In this document: one piece after another, positions 1 through 8,905 of the stretch
Layout: each line of letters opens with the position of its first letter
How positions within the stretch are numbered: the stretch's first letter is position 1
Source of the DNA: Allohoeflea poritis
GTDB taxonomy: Bacteria; Pseudomonadota; Alphaproteobacteria; Rhizobiales; Rhizobiaceae
NCBI RefSeq assembly: GCF_027889715.1
Contig: NZ_JAPJZH010000001.1
Coordinates: 372,001-436,000 of the forward strand
DNA length: 64,000 nt
Reading direction: 5' to 3'
Notes under the pieces: model-generated
Seen by the model: the letters and a program-made list of their open reading frames with translations, nothing else
Told to the model about the DNA's origin: nothing
Database searches by the model: none
Position numbers and translations under genes: made by a program

Positions 1-378
1 CTCTATCTGGAAATGAGGCGGTATGACGAAGCGTCTCTTCATTTCGACCGGGTGATCGACAGCGACTCCGGTTGGGCGGAGGCCTATTTCGGCCGTGCTC
101 TCATCAAACGCAAAAGCGGTCTGCTGGTCGAAGCGGTCGAAGACTTTACCTCGGCAATCGAGCTGGAGGACGATTTTGTCGAAGCCATATTCGAGCGGGC
201 AAACACGCTCTTCCGTCTTGGTCAGTACCGGCACGCCATCGAGGGCTATTCGCGGGCGATTTCAATCGCGCCCGACAACGCTGAATTCTATGCCAGCCGC
301 GCCGATGCCTACGACAAATTGCATATGCGCCGCATGGCTGAGCAGGACCTGATAAAGGCAGCATCCTTCAAGAAATAG
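1..378 (+). CDS. TPR-repeat protein, 5' truncated by the window edge
   Basis: The reading frame is open from the first base, so this is the C-terminal 125 residues of a longer protein; the ATG at 13 is internal to it. Three tandem 34-residue TPR units are visible, each with the helix-turn-helix pattern of small residues (A..Y..RA..., A..DF..AI.L, A.....A.A). They end with a short helix rich in Lys and Met. TPR arrays are protein-interaction scaffolds, and no catalytic domain is visible. A lone C-terminal TPR block after a signal peptide is common in alphaproteobacterial periplasmic proteins, but the N-terminus is outside the window, so localisation and partner are unknown. Confidence 0.85.
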   Translation, partial: LYLEMRRYDEASLHFDRVIDSDSGWAEAYFGRALIKRKSGLLVEAVEDFTSAIELEDDFVEAIFERANTLFRLGQYRHAIEGYSRAISIAPDNAEFYASRADAYDKLHMRRMAEQDLIKAASFKK

Positions 379-424
379 GGCTTGGCGCGGACTTGCGCGA
401 ATTGCACAACGCGACAAATCCTTT

Positions 425-1285
425 ATGCATGTTGTTATGGTTGTACGCCGACAATCGCTGGTCACCGGTGACGGTGTCTCATTGAGTTATCTGACAGGCG
501 GCTCGGGTCAGCCCCTGATCATGCTGCACGGATGGTCTCAGTCAGCCAATCTGTTCTCCGGCCAGTTCGAGGCTCTGTGCGCCAGCCGCTCCGTGTTCGC
601 CCTGGACTGGCGTGGACATGGCGAGTCCGAAAAAACGCCTGACGGCTATCGCATTGCCCGCTTTGCCAAGGATCTCAATGATTTTCTGGACGCGCTTGGG
701 ATAGACCGGTTCGATGTGCTTGCCCATTCGCTGGGCGCATCCGTCTTCTGGGCCTATCTGATGTTGTTCGCCCGCCAGCGACAGCCGCAGAAGCTCATAT
801 TCGTTGACGAACCGTCGGCGCTACTGGCGCGGCCCGACTGGAGCGAAAGCACGCGTCTGAAGGCGGGCGCAATAATCAAGTCAATGCAGGACCTTTCTGC
901 GTTCAGATCTGCCGTCAGCGGCGCCGACACTCCAGAAAAGCACGCGGACCTCATGCGGCCCATGTTCACCGACACTTTCGACGAACAGCGATTACGGAAC
1001 ATTGCAGCGGAAAACCTGAAACTGCCGCGCACCCATGCCGCCGCGTTGCTGGAGGACAATTGCCTGCAGGACTGGCGGTTTCTGATTCCGTCGATCCGCA
1101 ATCCCGTGCTGGTCGTCGGCGGTGAAGCAAGCGTGCATCCGCTTGAATCACAACAGTGGATTGCGGAACAGATTCCCGGCGCCTCGCTGGACGTCGTGTC
1201 CGGGTCCGATGGCGGAAGCCATTTCATGTTCGTTGAAAATCCGGGGGTCTTCAACAAAACCGTGCTGCGTTTTCTCTCAAGCTAA
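425..1285 (+). CDS. alpha/beta-fold hydrolase
   Basis: A 286-residue alpha/beta hydrolase. The oxyanion-hole motif HGW is near residue 35. The nucleophile elbow AHSLGAS places the catalytic Ser at residue 102. The C-terminal GSHFMFVENP supplies the catalytic His, and an acid in the preceding strand region is likely. There is no signal peptide, so it is cytoplasmic. The ATG at 425 has no good Shine-Dalgarno sequence, and the ATG at 437 is a possible alternative. It stands alone, 46 bases after the TPR gene. The substrate cannot be told from the sequence; esterase, lactonase and haloalkane dehalogenase-like members all share these motifs. Confidence 0.85.
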   Translation: MHVVMVVRRQSLVTGDGVSLSYLTGGSGQPLIMLHGWSQSANLFSGQFEALCASRSVFALDWRGHGESEKTPDGYRIARFAKDLNDFLDALGIDRFDVLAHSLGASVFWAYLMLFARQRQPQKLIFVDEPSALLARPDWSESTRLKAGAIIKSMQDLSAFRSAVSGADTPEKHADLMRPMFTDTFDEQRLRNIAAENLKLPRTHAAALLEDNCLQDWRFLIPSIRNPVLVVGGEASVHPLESQQWIAEQIPGASLDVVSGSDGGSHFMFVENPGVFNKTVLRFLSS

Positions 1286-1365
1286 CAGCACGCCTTAAAC
1301 AATCCCAAGTTGTGTGTCACAATTGGTTTTCGATTGAAGGTGATACCCGTCGGAGGAGTTGAGTC

Positions 1366-2526
1366 ATGTTTGTCGCCGCAACACGGTTCAGACTGCACTG
1401 CGTTACCGCGCTCATCATTGCCACGGCAGCACCGGGCCTTGCCAGTGAACCTGTTCCCATCGCACCGTCCGGCGAAGAACTGTTCGCCGATTATGACGAT
1501 GAGGCCAAGGCCTTTGAGAACGTCAGCGGCGCCACCTGCTTCGAGGATGGCACGTGTCTGCTGGTCGCCGACGAGATGATTGCCGTCCAGCGCATTGAAC
1601 TCGATCCCGACGGCAGCGCACCGACATTCGAGGCAGGCCGCACTTACGGCCTCATCTTCGAGGATCATTGCGAAGACATCTCGAAAGAGGACGATTGCGA
1701 GGAAGTCGACCTGGAAGCCGTCGCACGCAACGGACGCGATATCCTGATCGCCGGTTCAATGGGCAACGCCAGCCGGAGTGGGAAGAAGAAAAAGGAGCGC
1801 TGGTACCTGGCGCAATTTACCGTCGGCAAGAAAGGAAAAGCCGAAAAGGGCGATGTCATCGTGCAATCCGACAAGGATGTGCTGAAGCAACTGTTCAGCG
1901 GCCATGGGGAACTCGATCCCTATCTGGAAGAACCGCTGCAATGCGGCGGTCTGAACATAGAAGGCATGGCGCTGTCGGGCGGGAACCTCTTCTTTGGACT
2001 GCGTAGTCCGGCAGACACCGAAACCGGCGAGGCATTTATAGTCCAATCGCCCTCCTCCGTGTTGACCGCCGACAAGAAATCCGATGTCGAAGCGACGGTT
2101 CTGCATCGCCTGTCATTCAAAACCGATGGCAGCGAGCCCATGCGGAACGTTGGTATCCGTGCGCTCGAACCGCTCGATGACAGGCTGCTGATCGCCACCG
2201 GTGACGCGGGCGTCGCTCCACCGGATGATGAAAGGCGCGAAAAGATGCTTGAGCGCTGCGAGGACGTTCCGGATGGCGACAAATTCTTGAATGTAGCGGG
2301 CTCCGAGCCGCAGGTACCCGCGATCTGGATTTGGGACCCGAACTCCAAAGAAGATCCACAATTGCTGACAGTGTTGAGCGGGCCTTATGCGAGCGAAAAA
2401 CTGGAAGGCATGGCGGTCCTGCCAGCATCATCCGGTAACGGAAAAGTCGATCTTCTCCTGACAATCGACGGCCAGGACGAAGTCCTGGCCCTGGCGCTGC
2501 TTCGCGGCCTTAGCGTTCCGGACTAG
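1366..2526 (+). CDS. secreted DUF3616-like protein
   Basis: 386 residues, beginning after a strong GGAGGAG ribosome site. Residues 1-27 look like a Sec signal peptide ending at GLAS. The mature part is acidic and strand-rich. It has a paired-Cys segment near residues 100-108 (DHCEDISKEDDCEEVDLEA), then a DLEA...IAGS.G.....K pattern. That pattern resembles the DUF3616 family, probable beta-propeller proteins of unknown function in the cell envelope. No catalytic residues can be assigned. The gene is monocistronic and is followed by an oppositely oriented small secreted protein. Confidence 0.65.
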   Translation: MFVAATRFRLHCVTALIIATAAPGLASEPVPIAPSGEELFADYDDEAKAFENVSGATCFEDGTCLLVADEMIAVQRIELDPDGSAPTFEAGRTYGLIFEDHCEDISKEDDCEEVDLEAVARNGRDILIAGSMGNASRSGKKKKERWYLAQFTVGKKGKAEKGDVIVQSDKDVLKQLFSGHGELDPYLEEPLQCGGLNIEGMALSGGNLFFGLRSPADTETGEAFIVQSPSSVLTADKKSDVEATVLHRLSFKTDGSEPMRNVGIRALEPLDDRLLIATGDAGVAPPDDERREKMLERCEDVPDGDKFLNVAGSEPQVPAIWIWDPNSKEDPQLLTVLSGPYASEKLEGMAVLPASSGNGKVDLLLTIDGQDEVLALALLRGLSVPD

Positions 2527-2556
2527 GCTTTGGTGACGATCTAACTTATGCGCCGG

Positions 2557-2934
2557 CTACTGGGCATTGCAGTAGTTCTTGACCGCCCAGTCGATGTTCT
2601 TCTGCAAGGTTGAGATACGGTCATTGTAAAGACTGGTCAGGCAGGCCGTGTCCGATCCGCAGGCCGCGCGCGACTTCAGGAAGGCCTGCGCCTCGTCCTG
2701 CCGGTTGCCGCTTGCACCCATCAGTAGAGGCATTGCCTTATATCCGTACCAAAGTCCGGCCATTTCGGAATCGAGAGATGACAGGTTCGCATTGGAACAT
2801 ATTGCTTTCTCATCGGAGCTTGTTGCCTTTGCGCAGTCGAAACTCGCAGCATTTGCCGAGCTCACCGCGCCTAAACATGACAGGGCAATCAGGAGCGACA
2901 AGACACGCATAGTATTCCGGAACCGGTTTTTCAT
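2557..2934 (-). CDS. small secreted LprI/DUF1311-type protein
   Basis: 125 residues. The start at 2934 is chosen because GGAGGA lies eight bases upstream and a signal peptide follows directly (MKNRFRN, hydrophobic core, ANA/AS). The frame stays open further upstream, but without coding character. The mature protein has four Cys residues (FDC, AIC, AAC, TAC) in the spacing of the LprI/DUF1311 domain, S.D...C.....L..LD..M...Y. Members are periplasmic; some inhibit lysozyme. Inhibitor activity here is only a family-level inference. It is transcribed on its own, with its upstream region shared with the divergent lipoprotein gene. Confidence 0.75.
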   Translation of the reverse strand: MKNRFRNTMRVLSLLIALSCLGAVSSANAASFDCAKATSSDEKAICSNANLSSLDSEMAGLWYGYKAMPLLMGASGNRQDEAQAFLKSRAACGSDTACLTSLYNDRISTLQKNIDWAVKNYCNAQ

Positions 2935-3262
2935 CGATTGATCCTCCAATTCGGCCGTTGCCTGGCGAGTGCGTTGGGAGCCATCCCCTTTTAGTCCGCC
3001 AACGATTGGCCGCAAACGGCACACACATGACGGTCTCGGGAGACGGTGTCTGCCGCGACACGGCAAAACGGCCTTCCGCGATTTGTATAACTGCAGTACA
3101 CTTTGTCGCAATATTGCCCGCTGCCGTAACTCGTTGAAACAAGAGACTGACAGCATGGAAGATACTCAGGATATTTCCGACCGCAGCCGCCGTATTTTGG
3201 CAGTTCGAAGACATACGGAACAATCGATATTCAAAGAGAATTCACCGCAGAAAAACAAACTC

Positions 3263-4525
3263 ATGTCGGCCATTCCTAATGCCGCTTCCGGTTTGTGCGC
3301 GTGCGTTGTCGCCGGATTGTTGGTCGCGGGATGCAGCAACGGCCAGCATCTGAAACTGTCCGATACGCCAATTCCGACGTCGCGGACGTTGGCGACTCAA
3401 GACGGCGCGGCGCAGCCTGATCTTTCCTCGAACGCTGCTTCAGCCGATATCGCTGAAAATTCGCAGGAGCAAGTTGCAGAAGCGCCACAGTCATCGGCGG
3501 ATGGCGGCGGCAGCACCCCGGAATCGTCTGATCCGCAAGAGGTTGCGGACGTTACGGAAGCACCGGTTCCGGCGACTGCGCCCAGAACGGAAACACACGC
3601 CGTGGTCAAGACGATCACTGTTACGGAAAGGCCTGCGGGAACGACCGAAAGCGGGCAGATTATCGAAACGCCCACGCGGATCATCGAGCGTGAAGAGACC
3701 GTCGAAACAACACAGCGGGTCGTCGACCGGGTCGTGGTCGACGACGATGCCGGACGCGCCGTAGAACAGGTCGAAGTCATCGAACGCACGCAAAGAACCG
3801 TCGATACGGTCGAGATTGACAAGGCAACGGGTGCGGCGGTCGAGACAATCGTGCGCTCGGAGCCGGTCGAAAAAGAGATGGAAGCGGTCACCGTCGTCTT
3901 TGAGAAAAAAGCCAGCGAAGCAGCCAGGGATCCGTCACGCCTGTTTGTGGGGCCTGATTTGGCCAACGCCACGGATTTTCAAGGCTATGGCATTGTTGCG
4001 ATACGCGCGGACACGCCCCCGTCGGAGCGTCAGCGTCTGAACCTTATCTGCGAGGCCTTCATTGCACCGCTGCCTGAGCGAAGCGACGGCGAAACGACCG
4101 GCATGGCGACCGTCTGGCCAGTTGTTTCGAGTGCGCGCGCCGACGAACTCAACACAGCGCCCCGAGATCGGATTTGCGGCGCGGCGGTCGAGCGTTACGG
4201 TCTGGCAGAAGGACGAAAGGCGATCATCGACACGGAACGAACAGGCTGGATTCTGGACAACCGGGGTCCGTATCTTTTGGCCTGGTCGCCCCCCGGTGCC
4301 AAGGGTACAGCCGGCGCGCTGGTCCTGCTCGTCGACCTTTCCGGCGTGACCACGGCGGAAGCGGCCCGGGCCATCATGCAGCGCTGGTCAAGCGACATCG
4401 AGCGTAACAATGCACTGCGGTCTGCCGATGGATGGAACGTGGATGTGCTGAGGCCGATCATAGCCAACTGGCGCGAGGCGTTCGGTGCACGCACACTGAT
4501 GTTGCTCGGACCGGTCGGCGGCTGA
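3263..4525 (+). CDS. lipoprotein with repetitive Val/Glu/Thr-rich stalk
   Basis: About 420 residues from the ATG at 3263. This start is chosen because a classical lipoprotein signal follows (hydrophobic segment, lipobox LVAGC). Upstream in-frame starts (3155, 2969) would put about 36-98 non-signal residues before it. The Shine-Dalgarno sequence is weak. After the lipid-anchored Cys comes an Ala/Ser/Glu-rich linker. Then residues about 110-220 form imperfect repeats of the pattern R.V(D/E)..V.ID..(T/A)G.AVE, likely extended strands. A globular C-terminal domain (residues about 225-420) has three Cys residues and matches no family I recognise. The stalk-plus-head design suggests an envelope or surface role; function unknown. 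Confidence 0.7.
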   Translation: MSAIPNAASGLCACVVAGLLVAGCSNGQHLKLSDTPIPTSRTLATQDGAAQPDLSSNAASADIAENSQEQVAEAPQSSADGGGSTPESSDPQEVADVTEAPVPATAPRTETHAVVKTITVTERPAGTTESGQIIETPTRIIEREETVETTQRVVDRVVVDDDAGRAVEQVEVIERTQRTVDTVEIDKATGAAVETIVRSEPVEKEMEAVTVVFEKKASEAARDPSRLFVGPDLANATDFQGYGIVAIRADTPPSERQRLNLICEAFIAPLPERSDGETTGMATVWPVVSSARADELNTAPRDRICGAAVERYGLAEGRKAIIDTERTGWILDNRGPYLLAWSPPGAKGTAGALVLLVDLSGVTTAEAARAIMQRWSSDIERNNALRSADGWNVDVLRPIIANWREAFGARTLMLLGPVGG

Positions 4526-4561
4526 ACCGCAGTTCCGATATGGCGGCTGATGCCGCCGGGC

Positions 4562-4990
4562 CTATTCGCTCGCCGAACCCGGCATGCCGGCGAAGCAATC
4601 CACGCCTTTCGGCACAGACAGCCATTCCGGCTTCGAACGCATGAAGACAAAGCGCTCGGGCTCGTACCAGAATGTCGGCGGATCGAACGTGCCTCCGGCC
4701 ATGCCCCGGTGGCCGGGAAGAAACTCCAGGGTCCATGTCAAGGCCGTACCGCAGTTCTCGCAGAACTGGCTTTCTATCCACCGGCCGGCATCGGAAGTCA
4801 GACGGTGTGATTTCAACTTTCCGCTCAGAAATTCGACATCTTGTTCAGCGAAGTACACGGAAACCCCGAGCGCGCTACCGGTCCGCTTGGTGCACCAGGT
4901 GCAGGAGCAAAGGCTGACACGTTTCGGCTTGCCGGTTGTCCTGTATCGAACCTGACCGCATACGCAGCCGCCCTCATGCAGGTCTTCCAT
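4562..4990 (-). CDS. GFA/CENP-V family zinc-binding protein
   Basis: 142 residues. The zinc-binding Cys sets of the GFA fold are present: GGCVCGQVRY near the start, CSCTWC about twenty residues later, and CENCGT in the second half. The family was named for a glutathione-dependent formaldehyde-activating enzyme, but most members have unproven activity. Start: the ATG at 4990 has GAGGA eight bases upstream. A GTG at 5017 would overlap the stop of the upstream small gene as GTGA and is a possible alternative. It is probably cotranscribed with that gene. Confidence 0.85.
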   Translation of the reverse strand: MEDLHEGGCVCGQVRYRTTGKPKRVSLCSCTWCTKRTGSALGVSVYFAEQDVEFLSGKLKSHRLTSDAGRWIESQFCENCGTALTWTLEFLPGHRGMAGGTFDPPTFWYEPERFVFMRSKPEWLSVPKGVDCFAGMPGSASE

Positions 4991-5013
4991 CGTGTGTCGT
5001 TCCTCGCGGTCGG

Positions 5014-5241
5014 TCACGGTTCCGCACTTTCAAACTTGTCATCGCGTTCTTCAAGCGCAGCTTCGTCGGTGGAGCAGTCGACCACATATTCACGGCCGTC
5101 CCAGAGGATGTAGCACTCCGTCGCCTCGACGACTTCCTCGTCGGCGACGTCCTTGTTGCCGCAAGCCTTGGGAATGACAACGAGTATGACAAAGGCCAGC
5201 AAGGATGCCGTAAACGCATTCTGCCAGCCCTGATTGAGCAT
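5014..5241 (-). CDS. small single-span membrane protein, unknown
   Basis: 75 residues with one N-terminal hydrophobic segment (residues about 9-25, FTASLLAFVILVVIP), followed by an acidic tail with two Cys (TECYILWDG, VVDCS). The tail could be periplasmic. It ends 23 bases before the preferred start of the GFA gene and overlaps the alternative GTG start, so the two are likely an operon. No family recognised. Support is the coherent membrane-then-acidic composition and the tight spacing. Confidence 0.55.
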   Translation of the reverse strand: MLNQGWQNAFTASLLAFVILVVIPKACGNKDVADEEVVEATECYILWDGREYVVDCSTDEAALEERDDKFESAEP

Positions 5242-5498
5242 TGTACAGTCCCTTGCCGAGCAAACCGGCCTCTTGTGAGATCAGCGGCCAGTGTCGTGCA
5301 CTGTGTCTGATATTGCAATAACAAGCTAAGTCCGATTGCCGGGCGGCGGCTCGGTCCGGTCCCAGGGCTGGGCTTCGCATTGACGTGTGGGGAACTTGCG
5401 CGATCTCCAAGGCGTATCATGAAGCCAGACCGAAGCTCACAAAATGAGTCCGGGCCTTGCGCTATGCTTCTGAATTGTAGGCACAAATATGTGCGCGG

Positions 5499-5957
5499 CT
5501 ATCCGATCTCCAGCGTCATGAAGACACTGTTCGGGTCAAGAACATAATCCGCGAAAGGCGGGCAAAGCGAAAACCCGTACCGTGCGTAGAGCTTCCTTGC
5601 CGGCGCAAAGGCGTCCATGGATCCCGTTTCGAGGCTGACACGCCTGTAACCGCGCCGCTTTGCTTCGGCGAGCATCGTTTCCACGAGCATTGCGGCGACG
5701 CCCCTGCCCCGCGACGCTTCAGCCGTGTGCATCGATTTTATCTCACCGTGATCGCTGTCGATTTCCTTCATTCCGCCGCATCCGAGGAGTTCACCGGCAT
5801 CCCAAACCGTCCAGAATGTGACATCCGGTGCCCGCAGCGATTCCAGATCCAGCGCATGGGCGCTTTCCGGCGGCGACAGACCCGCCATCGTGTCGAGATG
5901 TACCTGCAGAAGGGTCGCGATTTCCGGGCCGCGCAAATCGTCAATGCGTATGTCCAT
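5499..5957 (-). CDS. GNAT-family N-acetyltransferase
   Basis: 152 residues from the ATG at 5957; upstream in-frame starts add 20 residues unlike the family. The acetyl-CoA pyrophosphate loop is present as the pattern SRGRGVAA (Q/RxxGxG/A), followed by a helix and the strand VSLETG. A C-terminal ARKLYARYGF is typical of the family. The order strand-turn-SMHT..ASRGRG resembles the YafP/PhnO-type small acetyltransferases. Substrate unknown. Neighbours give no pathway link; the start side faces 90 bases of non-coding DNA before the BKACE gene. Confidence 0.88.
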   Translation of the reverse strand: MDIRIDDLRGPEIATLLQVHLDTMAGLSPPESAHALDLESLRAPDVTFWTVWDAGELLGCGGMKEIDSDHGEIKSMHTAEASRGRGVAAMLVETMLAEAKRRGYRRVSLETGSMDAFAPARKLYARYGFSLCPPFADYVLDPNSVFMTLEIG

Positions 5958-6047
5958 ACAAAGCCTCGCCAACAACCTGCCTCGGCTCATGGCGTAGCAG
6001 AATTGCCTCATGCACAACAGCGTTGGGGATTGCCGGAGCCGGCTGGA

Positions 6048-6986
6048 TCAGAACGCGGTCCGGTCTCCGCCCTTGAGATCGAGCATCTCGCGGGCCTCCT
6101 CGGGCGTTGCGACCTCGCAACCGAGTTCCTCGACAATATGGCGGATCTTGGTGACCTGTTCTGCGTTGGATTTTGCGAGCTTGCCGCGCGCGATCATCAG
6201 GCTGTCCTCAAGGCCGACACGGACATTGCCTCCGAGCTGGGTCGCGGTCGTCGCAAACGGCATTTGCACGCCACCCGCCCCGAGCACGGACCATTGGTAA
6301 TTATCGCCGAACAGCCTGTCGGCCGTGCGTTTCATGAAAATCAGATTGTCGATATCGGGGCCGATGCCGCCGAGGATACCGAATATGAACTGGATGAAGA
6401 CCGGCGGCTTGAACAGCCCGCTGTCCATGCAGAATTTCAGATTGTAGAGATGACCGACGTCATAACATTCGTGCTCGAACTTGACGCCGTGCCCCTCGCC
6501 GAGTTGTTCGGCCACATAGGCGATGTCGGCAAAGGTGTTGCGGAAGATATAGCTGTCCGAATTGCGCAGGTAATCCTCTTCCCAGTCGAATTTCCACTCC
6601 GTGTAGCGGTCCGCCAGCGGGTGCATGGAAAAGTTCATCGAGCCCATGTTGAGCGAGCACATTTCCGGCGAGGCCCATTTGGCCGGCGCAATGCGCTCTT
6701 CCATTGTGTTGAGCAGACTGCCGCCTGTCGAGACATTGATGACGGCATCGGTTGCCTGCTTGATCACCGGAAGGAAGCGCTTGAAGTGTTCCGGATCAAT
6801 CGACACGGAACCGTTTTCCGGGTTGCGCGCGTGCAGATGAAGAATGGAAGCGCCGGCCTCGGCGGCCGCAACGGCCTGATCCGCGATATCCTCCGGGCGG
6901 TACGGCAAGGCGTCCGACATGGTCGGCGTGTGAATGGCGCCGGTGATCGCGCAGGTTATGATGGTCTTAAGTTGCCTGCGGCTCAT
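6048..6986 (-). CDS. BKACE (DUF849) beta-keto acid cleavage enzyme, last gene of the LIV-transporter operon
   Basis: 312 residues. The family condenses a beta-keto acid with acetyl-CoA to give acetoacetate plus a new CoA ester, using one zinc ion. Visible here are the N-terminal strand TIITCAITGA, the zinc-binding HLHAR motif (HxH), the NVSTGG substrate loop and the C-terminal GGNVRVGLED signature. Start 6986 is taken for its AAGGAG site; it overlaps the end of the upstream permease frame by 20 bases. It is a different subfamily from the carnitine-cluster BKACE at 17449. With a dehydrogenase, SDR, cyclase and importer in the same operon, it probably performs the carbon-skeleton cleavage of an unidentified imported compound. 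Confidence 0.88.
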   Translation of the reverse strand: MSRRQLKTIITCAITGAIHTPTMSDALPYRPEDIADQAVAAAEAGASILHLHARNPENGSVSIDPEHFKRFLPVIKQATDAVINVSTGGSLLNTMEERIAPAKWASPEMCSLNMGSMNFSMHPLADRYTEWKFDWEEDYLRNSDSYIFRNTFADIAYVAEQLGEGHGVKFEHECYDVGHLYNLKFCMDSGLFKPPVFIQFIFGILGGIGPDIDNLIFMKRTADRLFGDNYQWSVLGAGGVQMPFATTATQLGGNVRVGLEDSLMIARGKLAKSNAEQVTKIRHIVEELGCEVATPEEAREMLDLKGGDRTAF

Positions 6987-8039
6987 GCCCGTTCTCCTTG
7001 TTTTTGTTATCCCGTCCAGCCGGCTCGGACCGCGCGACGACACGACGCGACAGGGCGAACAGGTCAAGGTCCGTGCGTTCGCGAATGAAGCCCCAGATGC
7101 CTTTCGGCGCGCGCAGCATGATGACGATGGCGACAAGACCGAGGATCATCAGATAGACGGCACCGAGGTCCGCCAGGGTCTCGCGCAGCAGGAAGAACAC
7201 GATGGTGCCGATGATCGGCCCCTCGATGGTGCCGATCCCGCCGATAACGACAATGAAAATCACGAAGGCGGTCCAGTCGTTGACACTGAATGCGGCGTCC
7301 GGCGATATCCGCAGTTTCTGCAGGAAGATCAGCGCGCCGACCGCCGCCGTCAGCCCGGCGGTGATCACGTAGACGAAAAACTTGGTTCGCCAGATATCGA
7401 TGCCCAGGCTCTGCGACGCCAGTTCATTGTCGCGGATGGCGGTCAGTGCGACACCGCGTCTTGAGCGCAGGAGGACGCACACCAGCGCGAGAACGAGAAC
7501 CACCATGCCCACGCCATCCAGTAAGTGGTCGCTTCCCGCATGGCGCGGCTGTCCGCGATGGATTTGACGATTGCGACCGGAAGGCTGGTGCCGGAACCGC
7601 CTCCAAGCGCCGAAACCTGCGCGGAACCCAAGCGGAAGACTTCAGCAATCACCCAGGTACCGATTGCGAAATAGGCGCCGCGAAGGCGGAAAATCAGGAT
7701 GGCAACCGGAACCGCGATCATCGCGCCGGCCAGACCGGCGACCGGAATGGCCGCCAACGGCGACAACCCCAGAAACATCGTGAAGGCAAAAAGACAGTAG
7801 CCGCCGAAGCCGACAAAGGCCTGCTGACCGACGGAGACGAGCCCGGCATAGCCGGCGAGCAAATTCCAAAGGCTGGCCAGCGCCATATAGAGGAAAATCT
7901 CGCTAAGCAGACGCATATCGGCGCGTCCCGCCCACCAGGGCGCAAGGGCCAGGGCGATGAGAACCAGGATTGCGACGGCGGCGGCGATGCGGCTTGCCGG
8001 CGAGAAACGGACGACAGTGTATTGAGCGGTGGCATTCAT
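6967..8039 (-). pseudogene. LivM-type branched-chain ABC permease, interrupted by a single frameshift
   Basis: The N-terminal two thirds reads from 8039 (ATGA overlap with the preceding permease): multi-span membrane protein with YAGLVSVGQQAF and LRGAYFAIGTWV, typical of LivM. It then runs through YWMAWAWWF into a frame that lacks family features. From about 7512 the second frame continues exactly where LivM should, with GMVVLVLALV, RSRRG, and the EAA-like ALTAIRDNELASQSLGID loop. One missing base near 7511-7512 explains everything (gcg-tgg instead of gcg-Ntg-ggc). The C-terminal frame is intact to its stop, and both halves show strong coding character. A sequencing or assembly error is as likely as a recent inactivating mutation. 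Confidence 0.85.
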
Positions 8040-8902
8040 CCGTCGATCCTCGGAAAGAGCCCGCGCGGACGCACGGCCAGAATGACCAGGAAGGCGATAT
8101 GGCCGGCAAGAAGCTGCCAGCCGGGGTTGATCTGCGCGCCGATATTCTGCGACACGCCAAGGATGATCCCGCCGGCAAGCGTGCCCCACAGATTGCCGAG
8201 ACCGCCGATGATGACCGCCTCGAAGCCGAAGATCAGCCGACCGGGACCGGCGGACGGGTCGAAACTCGTGCGCACGCCGAGAAAAATTCCAGCCACGGCG
8301 ACGACGACCAGCGACAGGGCCATCGCGAGGCCGAAGACATGGCTTTTGTTAAGGCCCATAAGCTGGGCAATGTCCTGGTTGTCTGATGTGGCGCGAAACG
8401 CCCTGCCCCAGGCGGAGCGGTAGAAAATCCACTGCAGCGCACCGATTATGAGAACAGCAGTCACGAACATCAGCAGCGGCAGAATGCCGAGATTGAGCCC
8501 GCCTGGCAGAGCGACGCTGGCCGTCTCGATGGCCCCGGCGCTCATCTTCTGCGGATCGGCGCTGTAAAGTTCAAGCAGCCCGTTCTGGATGATCACTGAC
8601 AGTCCAAAGGTGACCAGCAGCGGCGGCAGGATGTCGTCCCCAAGTGTGCGGTTGAGCACTACCCTTTGCAGCACGTAGCCGATAAGGCCCATGACCGGCG
8701 CCACGATGGCGATGGACAGCAGCGGGTTTATGCCGAGTGCTGTCGTGACCGTCAGACCGAGAAAGGCGGCAAGCACGATAAGATCGCCATGGGCGATGTT
8801 GACCAGCCGCATAACACCGAAGATGAGAGACAGACCGGCCGCAAAGAGCGCGTAAAGCCCGCCAAGCAGAATGCCCTGAATTATGGCGTTTACCCAGTCC
8901 AT
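8036..8902 (-). CDS. LivH-type branched-chain ABC transporter permease
   Basis: 288 residues, eight or so membrane segments. Family markers are the start NAIIQGILLGGLYALFA, the loop GVMRLVNIAHGDLIVL and the cytoplasmic EAA-like AWGRAFRATSDNQDIAQLMGLN. It forms the transmembrane pathway together with the LivM-like partner and is energised by the two ATPases encoded just upstream. It starts three bases after the LivF-type gene and overlaps the LivM-type start as ATGA. HAAT-family transporters carry amino acids, amides, urea and aromatic acids, so the family alone does not give the substrate. Confidence 0.93.
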   Translation of the reverse strand: MDWVNAIIQGILLGGLYALFAAGLSLIFGVMRLVNIAHGDLIVLAAFLGLTVTTALGINPLLSIAIVAPVMGLIGYVLQRVVLNRTLGDDILPPLLVTFGLSVIIQNGLLELYSADPQKMSAGAIETASVALPGGLNLGILPLLMFVTAVLIIGALQWIFYRSAWGRAFRATSDNQDIAQLMGLNKSHVFGLAMALSLVVVAVAGIFLGVRTSFDPSAGPGRLIFGFEAVIIGGLGNLWGTLAGGIILGVSQNIGAQINPGWQLLAGHIAFLVILAVRPRGLFPRIDG

Positions 8903-8905
8903 GCG

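Noticed and set aside
1310-1322. TTGTG-TGT-CACAA inverted repeat before the DUF3616-like gene
   Set aside because: Short, with no linked regulator; it could be chance in a GC-rich genome.
5727-7088. Long open frame on the + strand opposite the GNAT and BKACE genes
   Set aside because: Antisense of two well-recognised genes, Arg/His-rich composition with no family features; it is a by-product of high GC codon use.
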